DNA of 64,000 bases from Pseudarthrobacter sp. NamE5 (GTDB lineage Bacteria; Actinomycetota; Actinomycetes; Actinomycetales; Micrococcaceae): assembly GCF_005796225.1 (NCBI RefSeq), contig NZ_VAHO01000001.1:62001-126000 (forward strand), in the 5' to 3' direction. Shown here one piece after another: positions 36,640-46,437 of the stretch. How positions within the stretch are numbered: position 1 is the stretch's first letter; the number at the start of each line of letters is the position of its first letter. The position numbers and the translations under genes are program-made. The notes below the pieces were generated by a model, which was given only the letters and a program-made list of their open reading frames with translations, was not told the origin of the DNA and searched no databases.

Positions 36640-37116
36640 ATGCCGGTGCTCAGCGCGGGAATACTCCTGTACAGGAGGCCGGCCGCGGACGGACTGGAGG
36701 TCTGGATCGCGCACATGGGCGGTCCGTTCTGGGCCCGCAAGGACGCCCACGCCTGGTCCATCCCGAAGGGTGAATACTCAGGGGACGAGGATCCGCTGGC
36801 CGCAGCCCTGCGGGAATTTGCCGAGGAGATGGGGACTCCCGCCCCGGACGCCGGCTATCAACTGCTTGGCGGGTTCCGGCAGCCGTCCGGCAAGATCATC
36901 ACTGTCTATGCGGCGGAGCACGACTTCAGTCCGGAACGCATCACCAGCAACACCTTTCCTTTGGAATGGCCCAAGGGGTCTGGCCGGGTCCAGCACTATC
37001 CGGAAATTGATGACGCCCGCTGGTTCCCTGAGCAGGAAGCCCGGCTCAAGCTGGTGAAGGGCCAACTGCCGGTCCTTGACGCCCTCCTGGCACACCTCGG
37101 GAAGCGGAACGGGTGA
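36640..37116 (+). CDS. NUDIX hydrolase
   Basis: A 158-residue NUDIX protein. The box GX5EX7REUXEEXGU is complete: Gly44, Glu50, Arg58, Glu59, Glu62, Glu63, Gly65 (KGEYSGDEDP...LREFAEEMG). GGAGGAG lies just before the ATG at 36640; an upstream in-frame ATG (36601) lacks support. Members of this group, with AWSIPKGEY, hydrolyse nucleoside diphosphates linked to other groups; the substrate is not defined. The stop codon lies within a 12-bp hairpin arm. Confidence 0.92.
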   Translation: MPVLSAGILLYRRPAADGLEVWIAHMGGPFWARKDAHAWSIPKGEYSGDEDPLAAALREFAEEMGTPAPDAGYQLLGGFRQPSGKIITVYAAEHDFSPERITSNTFPLEWPKGSGRVQHYPEIDDARWFPEQEARLKLVKGQLPVLDALLAHLGKRNG

Positions 37117-37152
37117 GGCCGGCAACCCCACAAAGGGGTCGCCGGCCTCACC
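37112..37152. terminator. hairpin at a convergent gene junction
   Basis: Perfect 12-bp stem GGTGAGGCCGGC (37112-37123) with GCCGGCCTCACC (37141-37152) and an inner CCCC/GGGG. It includes the NUDIX stop codon and faces the convergent gene at 37180. No U-tract on either side. Confidence 0.6.
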
Positions 37153-37179
37153 GAGATTCTCCGTCAGGGCACCACGTCC

Positions 37180-37455
37180 CTAGGCTGCCGAGCACTCCCG
37201 CTGCCGGCCTGGCTGAGCGTTGGCTGCTTTGGTGACCGAGACGTCGTCGCCCAGACACACCATCACCCGCCCGGCGCCGTTGCTGCGGATCAGCCAGAAG
37301 ACGCTGCGGTCTGCAGCGATCATGTCGATGGTTCCCGACGCCACCGCTCCCTGAGCGAAACGAACCTCCACATGGTCGTTCTTTGCCAGTTTTGACCAGT
37401 TGGGCAGAGGCGCAGGCCCGGGAGCAGTGCGCCGCCGCGGATTGTATTGGTACAT
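37180..37455 (-). CDS. small basic hypothetical protein
   Basis: A 91-residue protein starting MYQYNPRRRTAPG; the middle (DHVEVRFAQGAVASGTIDMI) suggests a small SH3/OB-like beta barrel. AGTAGGGA precedes the ATG. Directly downstream of usp on the same strand (18 bases), so possibly the end of the tct transcript. No family recognised. Confidence 0.55.
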   Translation of the reverse strand: MYQYNPRRRTAPGPAPLPNWSKLAKNDHVEVRFAQGAVASGTIDMIAADRSVFWLIRSNGAGRVMVCLGDDVSVTKAANAQPGRQRECSAA

Positions 37456-37473
37456 CTGGTCCCTACTCCCAGG

Positions 37474-37878
37474 CTAGAAGTGCGTGCCGTTGGCCTTAAC
37501 GGCCAGTACCGGGCGGTCCGCCTGCATCAGGATCTGCTGCGCATGGCTGCCAAGAATGAACTTACCCACTTGGGTACGGTGCCGCAGGCCGATGACGATC
37601 AGCGATGCGTCCTCCTGCCGGGCAACGTCGAGGAACTCGTCAGCGAGGTCGTGCTGGTAGGGCGGTTGGATCACCCGTGCCGTCACGCCGGCATCCGCCG
37701 CCCGCTTTGCGGCTCCCGCCAGGACGTCCTCTGCGGCAACCGACTTGTCCACGAGGGCGCCCTGGCGTGCGGAGTTCACAATGACAAGTTCCTGGTTGCG
37801 GAGCTTCGCTTCAGAAATCCCTGCTGCGAGGGCTGCTTCGCCTGCCGGGGTGGGAACGAACCCTACGATGATGCTCAT
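37474..37878 (-). CDS. universal stress protein
   Basis: A 134-residue single-domain UspA-type protein with a Rossmann-like core and the ATP-binding motif GLRHRTQVGKFILGSHAQ. Its start overlaps the tctA stop (ATGA), so it is translated with the tripartite transporter. UspA domains are occasionally attached to or encoded with transporters, suggesting an ATP-dependent regulatory role here. Confidence 0.92.
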   Translation of the reverse strand: MSIIVGFVPTPAGEAALAAGISEAKLRNQELVIVNSARQGALVDKSVAAEDVLAGAAKRAADAGVTARVIQPPYQHDLADEFLDVARQEDASLIVIGLRHRTQVGKFILGSHAQQILMQADRPVLAVKANGTHF

Positions 37879-39404
37879 ACCTTCTCCTCGATTTTGTTGG
37901 TGGTGCCGGCGGGCGCGGCGCCTTTGCGCTTGGCCATCAGGCTGCGAATGCCCGGCAGCACGGCCACCAGGACGAAAACCAGCAGCAGGGTGGCTGAGAT
38001 GGGACGGGTAAGGAATCCGGTGGGGTCGCCGCCGAACACCAGCAGCGAACGCCGCAGCGAGTTTTCCAGCAGTTCACCGAGGACAAAGGCCAGCACAAGC
38101 GGCCCGGGCTCGAAGCCGAACTTCTTCATGAGGTAGCCCACCACTCCGAAGACCACCACCAGGGTGACGTCGAACATGCTGTTGTTGATCGTGTAGGCGC
38201 CCAGGAGAGTGATCAGTGCGGTGATTGGAGCCAGGATCGCAGCCCTGACCCGGAGGATCCGCACGAAGATTCCCACCAGCGGCAGGCTCATGATCAGGAG
38301 CAGGATGTTGCCGATGTACATCGAGTTCACTACACCCCAGAAGAGCTCCGGGTTCTGCTCCACGAGTTGCGGTCCGGGTGTGACGCCCTGGATCAGCAGG
38401 GCGCCGAACATCAAAGCCATGGTGGCGTTGGCGGGGATGCCGAGGGTCAGGAGCGGAATGAACGACGACGTCGCTGCCGCGTTGTTCGCAGTTTCCGGTC
38501 CGGCAACGCCCTCTGGTGCGCCCTTGCCGAACCGCTCCGGCTGCTTGGCGCGCTTCTTCTCCATGGCGTAAGAGGCCATGGAGGCAATGGTCGCGCCGCC
38601 GCCGGGCAGGATGCCCAGGAAGAACCCAAGGACAGAGCCGCGGCCGACTGCTCCGGAGGCCTGCTTCAGGTCGCCCTTTGAGGGCCACACGTTGGAAACC
38701 TTCGACGGCGCTTTGGCGGCGCGGTGGCGTTCCTCCAGGTTGTAGAGGATCTCACCCAGGCCAAAGATGCCCATGGCGATCGGAACGAAGTCGATGCCGT
38801 CTGCGAGCTGCAGGCTCCCGAAGGTGAACCGGCTTTCACCGGTGAACATGTCCCGGCCCACGGTGGCCAGCAGGAGGCCGATGGCCGCGGCGATCAGGGC
38901 CTTGGCCTTGGCGCCGCTGCTGATGGTGGCTACGAGCAGGATGCCCAGCAGGGCCAGTGCCGAGTACTCGGGCGGCCCGAAGTCCAGCGCGAAGCTGGCC
39001 ACGAGGGGTGCCAGGAAGGTCAGCCCGATGATCGCCGCTGTACCGCCGACGAATGAGCCGATGGCGGCCAGTCCCAGGGCTGTTCCTGCCCGGCCTTGCC
39101 TGGCCATCTGGTAGCCGTCGAAGACGGTGACAACGGAGGACGCCTCACCGGGAAGACGCAGCAGGACCGAGGTGATGGTGCCGCCGTACTGGGCCCCGTA
39201 GAAGATGCCGGCCAGCATGATGATGGCGGTGACAGGCTCCACGCCGTACGTCAGTGGAAGCAGGATGGCGATGGTTGCCGCCGGCCCCAATCCGGGCAGC
39301 ACGCCGATCAGCATGCCGATAACGACGCCGACCAGGCAGTAGAGGAGGTTCGTCGGCTCCAGGACGACTGAAAATCCGTTGATCACAGGATTCAGGAAAT
39401 CCAT
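37875..39404 (-). CDS. tctA: tripartite tricarboxylate transporter large permease TctA
   Basis: A 509-residue membrane protein, about 12 segments, of the TctA family: GLGPAATIAILLPLTYG near the N-terminus and LGIPANATMALMFGALLI in the second half. With TctB and TctC it forms a binding-protein-dependent, ion-driven importer of carboxylates. It follows tctB by nine bases. Confidence 0.96.
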   Translation of the reverse strand: MDFLNPVINGFSVVLEPTNLLYCLVGVVIGMLIGVLPGLGPAATIAILLPLTYGVEPVTAIIMLAGIFYGAQYGGTITSVLLRLPGEASSVVTVFDGYQMARQGRAGTALGLAAIGSFVGGTAAIIGLTFLAPLVASFALDFGPPEYSALALLGILLVATISSGAKAKALIAAAIGLLLATVGRDMFTGESRFTFGSLQLADGIDFVPIAMGIFGLGEILYNLEERHRAAKAPSKVSNVWPSKGDLKQASGAVGRGSVLGFFLGILPGGGATIASMASYAMEKKRAKQPERFGKGAPEGVAGPETANNAAATSSFIPLLTLGIPANATMALMFGALLIQGVTPGPQLVEQNPELFWGVVNSMYIGNILLLIMSLPLVGIFVRILRVRAAILAPITALITLLGAYTINNSMFDVTLVVVFGVVGYLMKKFGFEPGPLVLAFVLGELLENSLRRSLLVFGGDPTGFLTRPISATLLLVFVLVAVLPGIRSLMAKRKGAAPAGTTNKIEEKV

Positions 39405-39413
39405 GGTGGTCTC

Positions 39414-39989
39414 CTAGAAGAGGTGGGGGATGGAGGTGCCAAGCGCCAGGACGAAGATCCCGTAGAACGAGGCCACGACGAGCGCGCTGACCACGAGGGT
39501 GGACCGCCAGGTCTCGCCGCCGAGGAACCGCATCCAGATGATGCAGAGGACAAGCGCCGGGATCTCGAATCCGATCATGGGCATCAGCGCCACCATTGCC
39601 GCGAGTGTCGCCAGGCCGGTGAGCGGGGCGAACGACATCCGGGTGAACTTTTCCCCATCCCTGTTGCGCCGGCCCAGGATCAGCTGGAAAAGCCCCAGGG
39701 CCACCACGACGCAGCTGATCATAAACGGCCACAGGCCAGGTTGCGGGGCGCCAGGGGTGCCGAGACCCATGGCGACCGAAAGTATGAGGGCGCCGACGCC
39801 GACGCCGAGCACCACCAAGGATGAACCGACGTTGGCGAGGGCACCTGCCGCGGGAGGTTTCTCCGCCTCCCATTGGGCGGCCAGCTGCTCCGGGGTCAGG
39901 GCTTCGGGCAGGTCATTGCGGGCGTACCCGCCGGACGGGACGGCGGAGCTGCCATCCCGTCCGGCGGACACTGCTGGAGTGGTCTCCAT
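39414..39989 (-). CDS. tctB: tripartite tricarboxylate transporter small permease TctB
   Basis: A 191-residue protein with four hydrophobic segments after a ~50-residue cytoplasmic N-terminus, the TctB/DUF1468 arrangement. The ATG at 39989 is chosen because it follows the tctC stop by five bases; a longer frame would lie inside tctC. It partners TctA. Confidence 0.9.
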   Translation of the reverse strand: METTPAVSAGRDGSSAVPSGGYARNDLPEALTPEQLAAQWEAEKPPAAGALANVGSSLVVLGVGVGALILSVAMGLGTPGAPQPGLWPFMISCVVVALGLFQLILGRRNRDGEKFTRMSFAPLTGLATLAAMVALMPMIGFEIPALVLCIIWMRFLGGETWRSTLVVSALVVASFYGIFVLALGTSIPHLF

Positions 39990-39994
39990 TGCTG

Positions 39995-41002
39995 CTACTT
40001 GTTTCCGCTCAGGCTGATGTCGTACTTCTCCACCAGCTCCTTGTACTTCGCTGCGTAGCCCTTCCACTCCGTGACAACTTCCTCGCCGGAGAGTTCCTTG
40101 GGGGTCAGCATGTTCTTTTCGTTGAATTCCTTGTAGGCGTCTGTCTTGAACGTCTCCTGGAATGCGGCGAGCAGCTTGTCCTTGACGTCCTGCGGCGTTC
40201 CCTTGGGGGCCGCGACCGCACGGTACTGGGCCACGGGAACGTCGTAGCCGGCCTCCTTGGCGGAGGGTACATCGGGCAGGAAGCTGTTGCGCTCTTCCGA
40301 GAAGACGAGCAACGGGGCCACCTTGCCGGCTTCGATCTGGGGCATAGCCTCGCCGAGCTGGATGGTGGCCAGTTCCACCTGGTTGCCCATGACGGCGGTC
40401 AGGGCAGGCTTGCCGCTGTCGAACGGGACGTCGGTGCCCTGGACGTTGGCCTGCTTGAAGAGGACAGTCTGTGCCAGCTGGCTGCCAGTGCCGACGCCCG
40501 TGGTGCCGAACGTGACGTTGCGGCCGGCGTCGGTGACGTCCTTAAAGCTTTTGAATCCGGAATCCGTGCTGGCAACGAGCACGTAGTCATCCTGCGAGAG
40601 TCCTGCAATGACGTCCAGGTCGTCAATGTTGACGGCTTCGTCCTCGCTGACGGCAAGGGGGGTGATGGTAATCAGTGAGGCCGTGAGCAGCACGAGCTCC
40701 TGGCCGTCCGCGGGCTTGCCGGCCACTTCCTTGGTGGCCAGGGCGCCGTTGGCACCCGGCTTGTTCACTACGGGCATCGGCGCACCAAGGGTCTTAGTGG
40801 CACCCTCGGCCAGGGCACGTGCGATCAGGTCGGTGCTGCCGCCGGCAGCCTGGCCGACCGTAAGGGTAACCGGACCAGTGGGGTACTTGGACGTGTTGGC
40901 GGCGGTGCCGCCGGCGACATTGCCGCCGCAGGCAGTGAGCGCCAGCAGGGTGAAGGCCGACGCCGTTCCGAGGACGGCGCGGCGGGTGGGGAAGTGCTTC
41001 AT
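39995..41002 (-). CDS. tctC: tripartite tricarboxylate transporter substrate-binding lipoprotein TctC
   Basis: A 335-residue binding protein of the Bug/TctC family with a Tat-like RR (PTRRAVLG) and lipobox LTAC (Cys25). Family blocks: GQAAGGSTDLIARALAEG, VVNKPGANGALA and FGTTGVGTGSQLAQ. It delivers the substrate to TctAB. Position opposite LysR and the glucarate operon suggests an aldarate such as D-glucarate or galactarate as substrate (inference). Promoter shared in form with kdgD. Confidence 0.95.
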   Translation of the reverse strand: MKHFPTRRAVLGTASAFTLLALTACGGNVAGGTAANTSKYPTGPVTLTVGQAAGGSTDLIARALAEGATKTLGAPMPVVNKPGANGALATKEVAGKPADGQELVLLTASLITITPLAVSEDEAVNIDDLDVIAGLSQDDYVLVASTDSGFKSFKDVTDAGRNVTFGTTGVGTGSQLAQTVLFKQANVQGTDVPFDSGKPALTAVMGNQVELATIQLGEAMPQIEAGKVAPLLVFSEERNSFLPDVPSAKEAGYDVPVAQYRAVAAPKGTPQDVKDKLLAAFQETFKTDAYKEFNEKNMLTPKELSGEEVVTEWKGYAAKYKELVEKYDISLSGNK

Positions 41003-41074
41003 TGGAACTCCTCGTTAAGTCTCCGGGCGGGGTCCGGACAGTCTGTGAACCGGGTCACCCCGTTCGCTCTGTCG

Positions 41075-41130
41075 AGTGTAGGGAGCAGTTATGATGCCTG
41101 TCTAAGCCCGAAACTGCATCAAGTGATACC
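41075..41130 (-). promoter_or_regulatory. tctC promoter with LysR-type upstream site
   Basis: On the minus strand: GGTATCA (41124-41130), 19 bases, -35 TAGACA (41099-41104), 18 bases, -10 TACACT (41075-41080). The CTTAGACAGGCAT core and both spacings recur exactly before kdgD. An ATGATGCCT/AGGCATCAT inverted repeat (41091-41099, 41135-41143) overlaps the divergent lysR start. Confidence 0.65.
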
Positions 41131-41141
41131 AGGAAGGCATC

Positions 41142-42026
41142 ATGTTTACATTCGACCAACTGGCAGGCTTCATCGCCGTTGCCGAGGAACTGCATTTCGG
41201 CCGGGCGGCCGAGCGCCTCAACATGACGCAGCCCCCGCTAAGCCGGCAGATCCAGAAGCTGGAAAAGATCATCGGCGCCGAACTCCTGGAGCGGGACAAC
41301 CGAAAAGTCCAACTCACCAACGCAGGCAAGACCTTCCTCGAGGAAGCCCGCCGCCTCATGGCGCTGGCCGAACGCGCGCCGGTTTCTGCCCGCCGGATCG
41401 CGTCGGGGCGCTCGGGCGTCCTGCGTATCGGCTTCACCGCGGCCAGCGGCTTCAGCATTCTTGGGCCCCTGCTTGAGGAGATCGCCGCCATCATTCCAGA
41501 TGTGGACGTGGACCTGCAGGAACTTGTCACCGGCGACCAGATCAGCCGGCTGATGACGGGCGAACTGGATCTCGGCCTGGCCCGGCCGCCGTTCGACCGG
41601 GAAACCTTTGACTCCCATCTGCTCTACCAGGAGGCACTGGTCCTCGCTGTCCCCGCCGGACACCCCCTGACGCATCTGGCACGGGACATCGGACCGAAGG
41701 ATTTCAAGGACGAGCCGCTCATCATGCATTCCCCCATCCAGGCCCGCTACTTTTACGACCTGGTAGTGAGGACCCTGCCAATCCAGCATGGCAATGTGGT
41801 CCACACCGTGAGCCAGGTGCTGACGATGGTGTCGCTGGTTGCAGCCAAACGCGGGGTTGCCTTCGTGCCGCACTCCGCCACCCTGCTGGGCATCAAAGGC
41901 GTGGAGTTCCTGCCCCTTCCGGAAGGCGGCGGTGAGCAGGTGGAACTGCACGCCATCTGGAGCCGCAGGATCACCAACCCCGCCCTGTCACGCCTCCTGC
42001 GGGACTTCGAGTTCGCGATGGAGTAA
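41142..42026 (+). CDS. LysR family regulator of aldarate uptake and catabolism
   Basis: A 294-residue LysR-type regulator: winged HTH at residues 1-60 (FIAVAEELHFGRAAERLNMT; PPLSRQIQKLEKIIGAELLE) and a two-lobed effector domain. It is divergent from tctC and immediately upstream of kdgD. The same promoter element flanks it on both sides, so it probably activates tctCBA-usp and kdgD-gudD in response to glucarate or a pathway intermediate. The target assignment is inference from promoter structure. Confidence 0.9.
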   Translation: MFTFDQLAGFIAVAEELHFGRAAERLNMTQPPLSRQIQKLEKIIGAELLERDNRKVQLTNAGKTFLEEARRLMALAERAPVSARRIASGRSGVLRIGFTAASGFSILGPLLEEIAAIIPDVDVDLQELVTGDQISRLMTGELDLGLARPPFDRETFDSHLLYQEALVLAVPAGHPLTHLARDIGPKDFKDEPLIMHSPIQARYFYDLVVRTLPIQHGNVVHTVSQVLTMVSLVAAKRGVAFVPHSATLLGIKGVEFLPLPEGGGEQVELHAIWSRRITNPALSRLLRDFEFAME

Positions 42027-42052
42027 TCCGCTCATGCGGGTCATACTTCAAA

Positions 42053-42108
42053 GGTATCAATGCATTCAAAAGTGCACTTAGACAGGCATAACGTCCTCTG
42101 CCTAACCT
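42053..42108 (+). promoter_or_regulatory. kdgD promoter with LysR-type upstream site
   Basis: GGTATCA (42053-42059), 19 bases, TAGACA (42079-42084), 18 bases, TAACCT (42103-42108). Same order, spacing and CTTAGACAGGCAT core as the tctC promoter. Confidence 0.65.
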
Positions 42109-42163
42109 GAACAGGAACCCACACCAGCCGCCGGCAAAGGCGCTCGAAGCAGAGGACAACATC

Positions 42164-43078
42164 GTGGCAAAGTACACCCCCCAGGAACTGGCAAACACCC
42201 TGAAAGACGGCCTGCTGTCATTCCCGGTGACCTCCTTTGACGCCCAGCTGCAGTTCGATGAAGAGAACTACCGCAAGCACCTCGCCTGGCAGGCGAGCTT
42301 TCCCGTGGCCGGCCTCTTCGCCGCCGGCGGCACCGGCGAGGGCTTCTCCCTGACCCCGGCCGAATCCGAGCGCGTCGTCCGGACCGCCGTCGATGAAGTG
42401 GGAAGCCAGGTGCCCGTTCTCGCCTCGGCCGGCGGATCCACCGCGCAGGCCATCGAAAATGCCAGGGCCGCCGAGGCTGCAGGCGCCGAGGGCATCCTCC
42501 TGCTGCCGCCGTACCTGACGGAAGCCGACCAGGAGGGGCTGATCGAACATGTCAGCGCCGTCTGCAGCGCCACCTCCCTGGGCGTGATTATCTACAACCG
42601 TGCCAACGCCATCTACAAGGACACCACTGTTGCGGCCCTGGCCGAGCGCCACGGGAACCTGATCGGCTTTAAGGACGGCGTGGGCGACCTCGAGCACGAC
42701 GCCCGTGTCTACGCCAGGCTGGGCGACCGCCTGTTCTACCTGGGCGGACTGCCCACCGCCGAGACCTTTGCCCTCCCGCTGTTGCAGCTGGGGATGAGCA
42801 CCTACTCCAGCGCCATGTACAACTTTGTCCCGCAGTTCGCCTTGGACTTCTACCGGGACGTCCGCAACAACGACCGCGCCGCCGTGAACAAGAAGCTCAA
42901 CGACTTCGTTATCCCCTATTTGGACATCCGTGACCGTGTGAAGGGATACTCTGTCTCCATCGTCAAGGCCGGCCTGGACGCCGTCGGCCGCTCCGCAGGT
43001 CCGGTGCGCCCCCCGCTGCAGAACCTGGCCGAACAGGACTTCGCAGACCTCAAGGCCCTCATCGCCCGCGTTTCCTGA
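42164..43078 (+). CDS. kdgD: 5-dehydro-4-deoxyglucarate dehydratase
   Basis: A 304-residue DapA-superfamily TIM-barrel enzyme converting 5-dehydro-4-deoxy-D-glucarate to 2-oxoglutarate semialdehyde with loss of CO2 and water. Family marks: [21 protein letters not shown], the catalytic Tyr in [11 protein letters not shown] and Schiff-base Lys near residue 170 in [10 protein letters not shown]. Starts with GTG at 42164. First gene of the operon kdgD-aldehyde dehydrogenase-gudD. Confidence 0.95.
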   Translation: MAKYTPQELANTLKDGLLSFPVTSFDAQLQFDEENYRKHLAWQASFPVAGLFAAGGTGEGFSLTPAESERVVRTAVDEVGSQVPVLASAGGSTAQAIENARAAEAAGAEGILLLPPYLTEADQEGLIEHVSAVCSATSLGVIIYNRANAIYKDTTVAALAERHGNLIGFKDGVGDLEHDARVYARLGDRLFYLGGLPTAETFALPLLQLGMSTYSSAMYNFVPQFALDFYRDVRNNDRAAVNKKLNDFVIPYLDIRDRVKGYSVSIVKAGLDAVGRSAGPVRPPLQNLAEQDFADLKALIARVS

Positions 43079-43116
43079 CCGTCCCAAGATCCACCACCAC
43101 CCAGGAGGAACCCACC

Positions 43117-44730
43117 GTGACCCTCACCGGACACTCCCTGATCGCCGGACAGACCGTCATCGGCGACGGCAAGACAGCCTTCGGCTACAACCCGGCCACC
43201 AACGAGCAGCTCGACCCCGCCTACTCACTGATCACGGAGGACCAGCTGAAGGCCGCCACCGAAGCAGCAGCGGCCGCCTACCCGTCGTTTTCCACCCTCG
43301 ATCCCGAAACCCACGCCGGATTCCTTGAAGCCGTCGCCCACAACATCGATGCCATCGGCGACGAACTTATTGTCCGCGCAAACCAGGAAACCGGTCTGCC
43401 GGCAGCGCGGCTCCAGGGCGAACGCGCCCGCACCACCGGCCAGCTCCGGCTCTTCGCCGGCGTCGTCCGCCAGGGCGACTTCCGCGGCGTCCGCATTGAC
43501 CCGGCCATCCCGGACCGCACGCCGCTGCCCCGCGCCGACATCCGGCAGCGCCAGATCCCGCTCGGCCCGGTTGCGGTATTCGGCGCCAGCAACTTCCCGT
43601 TCGCCTTCTCGACGGCGGGCGGGGACACCGCCTCAGCCCTCGCCGCCGGCTGCCCCGTGGTCTTCAAGGCACACAACGCCCACCCCGGCACCAGCGAACT
43701 GGTCGGCCAGGCCGTCACCAAGGCCGTTCAGGACTTCGGCCTGCACCCCGGCGTGTTTTCGCTGATCTACGGGCCGGGCGCCAGCATCGGCCAGGCGCTG
43801 GTGGCGGACCCGCACATCAAGGCCGTCGGCTTCACCGGCTCCCAGGCTGCAGGCATCGCCCTGATGCGCACCGCCGCCGGGCGCCGTGAACCCATTCCGG
43901 TCTACGCCGAAATGTCCTCCCTGAACCCCGTCTTCGTCTTCGAGGGCGCCCTCAAAGGCTCCGACGAACAGATCGACGCACTGGCACAGCGGTACGTCAC
44001 CGCCGTCACCGGAAGCTCCGGCCAGCTCTGCACCTCCCCCGGCCTGCTGTTCGCGCCAGAAGGCGAGGCAGGAGACAAGCTCGCTGCCGCCGTCGCACGC
44101 GCTGTTTCAGCCTGCGCCGGGCAGACCATGCTCACCGAAGGCATCGCAGGCTCCTGGAACCAGGGCACGCAGAACCTGGGCGCCGCCACCGGCGTTGAAC
44201 TGATCGGCCAAGGTACCGAAGGCCCAACAAAGAACGCCCCGGCCCCCACCATCTTCGGCACCCAGGTCCGTGACTTCGTCAGCAACCACGTCCTCCACGA
44301 AGAGATCTTCGGCGCCGCCTCCCTGGTGATCCGCTACGGCTCAGTGAAAGAACTCCTCGAAGCAGCCACCCGGATTGAAGGCCAGCTCACCGCTTCACTC
44401 CAGCTCACCGAAGAGGACTACCCGACGGCGGCGCCGCTGATCCCCGTCCTCGAGCAGAAAGTAGGCCGCATCATTGTCAACGGCTGGCCCACCGGCGTGG
44501 AGGTAGGCCACGCCATGGTCCATGGCGGACCCTTCCCGGCCACCTCCGACTCCCGCACCACCTCCGTGGGAACCCTGGCCATCAACCGCTTCCTCCGGCC
44601 GGTCGCATACCAGAACATCCCCCAGGAGCTCCTCCCCCAGCCGCTGCAGGACACCAATCCCTGGCACCTCAACCGCCGGATCAACGGCGACTTTATTCCC
44701 GCCGCGGAGAAAGCAGAGGTCGGCGCATGA
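43117..44730 (+). CDS. aldehyde dehydrogenase (2-oxoglutarate semialdehyde type)
   Basis: A 537-residue NAD(P)-dependent aldehyde dehydrogenase with [15 protein letters not shown], Glu in [10 protein letters not shown] and catalytic Cys305 (SGQLCTSPG), the pattern of ketoglutarate-semialdehyde dehydrogenases. It would oxidise the KdgD product to 2-oxoglutarate. GTG start after GGAGGAACC; its stop overlaps the gudD start (ATGA). Confidence 0.93.
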   Translation: MTLTGHSLIAGQTVIGDGKTAFGYNPATNEQLDPAYSLITEDQLKAATEAAAAAYPSFSTLDPETHAGFLEAVAHNIDAIGDELIVRANQETGLPAARLQGERARTTGQLRLFAGVVRQGDFRGVRIDPAIPDRTPLPRADIRQRQIPLGPVAVFGASNFPFAFSTAGGDTASALAAGCPVVFKAHNAHPGTSELVGQAVTKAVQDFGLHPGVFSLIYGPGASIGQALVADPHIKAVGFTGSQAAGIALMRTAAGRREPIPVYAEMSSLNPVFVFEGALKGSDEQIDALAQRYVTAVTGSSGQLCTSPGLLFAPEGEAGDKLAAAVARAVSACAGQTMLTEGIAGSWNQGTQNLGAATGVELIGQGTEGPTKNAPAPTIFGTQVRDFVSNHVLHEEIFGAASLVIRYGSVKELLEAATRIEGQLTASLQLTEEDYPTAAPLIPVLEQKVGRIIVNGWPTGVEVGHAMVHGGPFPATSDSRTTSVGTLAINRFLRPVAYQNIPQELLPQPLQDTNPWHLNRRINGDFIPAAEKAEVGA

Positions 44731-46055
44731 GCACCCAGCCCACCATCACCGGCATCGAAGTTGTTCCGGTTGCCGGTTACGACAGCATGCTGATGAACCT
44801 CAGTGGCGCCCACGGCCCGTTCTTTACCCGCAACGTGGTGATCATTACGGATTCCGACGGCCGCACTGGCCTTGGCGAGGTTCCCGGCGGCGAGAAGATC
44901 CGCACCACCATCGAGGAGGCCGGCACCCTGATCAGCGGCAAGCCGGTCGCCCGGTACCGCTCGCTCCTGCGTGAGGTTGCGGCCGAGTTCGCGGACCGCG
45001 ACGCCGGTGGCCGCGGCCTGCAGACCTTCGACCTGCGCACCACCGTGCATGCAGTCACCGCCGTCGAATCCGCCCTGCTTGACCTCCACGGCCAGTACCT
45101 CGGTGTCCCTGTGGCCGAACTCCTGGGCGACGGGCAGCAGCGCACGTCGGTGCCGATGCTCGGCTACCTCTTCTTCGTTGGCGACCATTCCCGCACGGAC
45201 CTGCCCTACCTGGTGGAGGACTCCCCTGCTGACCGCTGGGAGCAGCTCCGCCGCCAGGAGGCAATGACTCCGGAGGCCGTCGTCGCGCTGGCCGAGGCGG
45301 CGCAGGAGCGGTACGGCTTCAGCGACTTCAAACTCAAGGGCGGAGTGCTTTCCGGCGACGACGAGGTGGACGTTGTCACGGCCCTCGCCAAGCGCTTCCC
45401 GGAGGCCAGGGTCACGCTTGATCCCAACGGCGGCTGGCTCCTGGACGAAGCGATCCGGCTGGGCAAGCGGATGCAGGGCGTGGTGGCCTACGCCGAGGAT
45501 CCGTGCGGCGCCGAAGGCCGGTTCTCCGGCCGCGAGGTGATGGCCGAGTTCCGGCGAGCCACCGGGCTGAAGACGGCCACCAACATGATTGCCACGGACT
45601 GGCGGGAGATGTCGCACGCCATCCGCAGCAACGCCGTCGATATTCCCCTGGCCGATCCGCACTTCTGGACCATGCACGGCTCAGTGCGGGTTGCGCAGAT
45701 GTGCCACGAGTTCGGCCTCACCTGGGGCTCGCACTCCAACAACCACTTCGACATTTCGCTGGCCATGTTCACCCACACCGGCGCTGCTGCTCCGGGCGAG
45801 ATCACCGCGCTGGATACGCACTGGATTTGGCAGGACGGCCAGGGCCTGACCAAGGAACCGCTGCAGATCAGGAACGGCGCCATCGAGGTTCCGGAAGCCC
45901 CCGGCCTGGGCATCGAACTGGACCGGGATGCCTTGGCGAAGGCGCACCAGCTGTACCTGGAGCGCGGCCTGGACGCGCGGGACGACAGCATCGGCATGCA
46001 GTACTACATCGAGGGCTGGTCCTTCGATCCGAAGCGGCCCTGCCTGGTGAGGTAA
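44727..46055 (+). CDS. gudD: glucarate dehydratase
   Basis: A 442-residue enolase-superfamily enzyme dehydrating D-glucarate (or L-idarate) to 5-dehydro-4-deoxyglucarate. Catalytic KLK motif in [10 protein letters not shown], metal ligands in LDPNGGW and the general-base His near residue 336 in [25 protein letters not shown] is a typical N-terminal GudD block. Translationally coupled to the dehydrogenase gene. A 12-bp hairpin follows. Confidence 0.96.
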   Translation: MSTQPTITGIEVVPVAGYDSMLMNLSGAHGPFFTRNVVIITDSDGRTGLGEVPGGEKIRTTIEEAGTLISGKPVARYRSLLREVAAEFADRDAGGRGLQTFDLRTTVHAVTAVESALLDLHGQYLGVPVAELLGDGQQRTSVPMLGYLFFVGDHSRTDLPYLVEDSPADRWEQLRRQEAMTPEAVVALAEAAQERYGFSDFKLKGGVLSGDDEVDVVTALAKRFPEARVTLDPNGGWLLDEAIRLGKRMQGVVAYAEDPCGAEGRFSGREVMAEFRRATGLKTATNMIATDWREMSHAIRSNAVDIPLADPHFWTMHGSVRVAQMCHEFGLTWGSHSNNHFDISLAMFTHTGAAAPGEITALDTHWIWQDGQGLTKEPLQIRNGAIEVPEAPGLGIELDRDALAKAHQLYLERGLDARDDSIGMQYYIEGWSFDPKRPCLVR

Positions 46056-46104
46056 GCGCAGTCCGCTGGCACCCTTCCCCCGGCAGCACGCCGGGCACCA
46101 ACTT

Positions 46105-46147
46105 CCGCACGGCCGGACATCCCCCGCAACAGGAGCCGGCCGTGCGG
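46105..46147 (+). terminator. hairpin after gudD
   Basis: Perfect 12-bp stem CCGCACGGCCGG (46105-46116) with CCGGCCGTGCGG (46136-46147), 19-base loop, 50 bases after the gudD stop. No U-tract. Confidence 0.6.
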
Positions 46148-46169
46148 GATTCCAACCCGGAGCACCATC

Positions 46170-46322
46170 ATGAACTCCCCGACTGCCCTGCCCGTCCGCA
46201 GAAACACCGAAGTCACGGCCTCGCTGGCACGGCCCCGTTCCCTCCCCCGCAACAACGCGGCACCAGGGAGCAGCGACTGTGATGACGAGTGCCACTTTTG
46301 CCAGGGGCCCGAGACAGACTAA
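46170..46322 (+). CDS. possible 50-residue Cys-containing small protein
   Basis: ATG at 46170 with GGAG seven bases upstream opens 50 codons with the GC-rich third positions of real genes, ending CDDECHFCQGPETD and TAA. The C-X3-C-X2-C cluster could bind a metal. It lies in the gap between gudD and the MFS gene. Evidence is limited to ribosome site and codon bias. Confidence 0.3.
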   Translation: MNSPTALPVRRNTEVTASLARPRSLPRNNAAPGSSDCDDECHFCQGPETD

Positions 46323-46437
46323 CGCTGCACCTGTACGCCTCTTCCGCCCTGCAGTCCGGAAGGGGCCTCTGGCGTTCATCCCCCCGTTCCCTGCCGGGAC
46401 CATGCCCGCAGGACATAAAGCGATGCCGAATGCGTGT

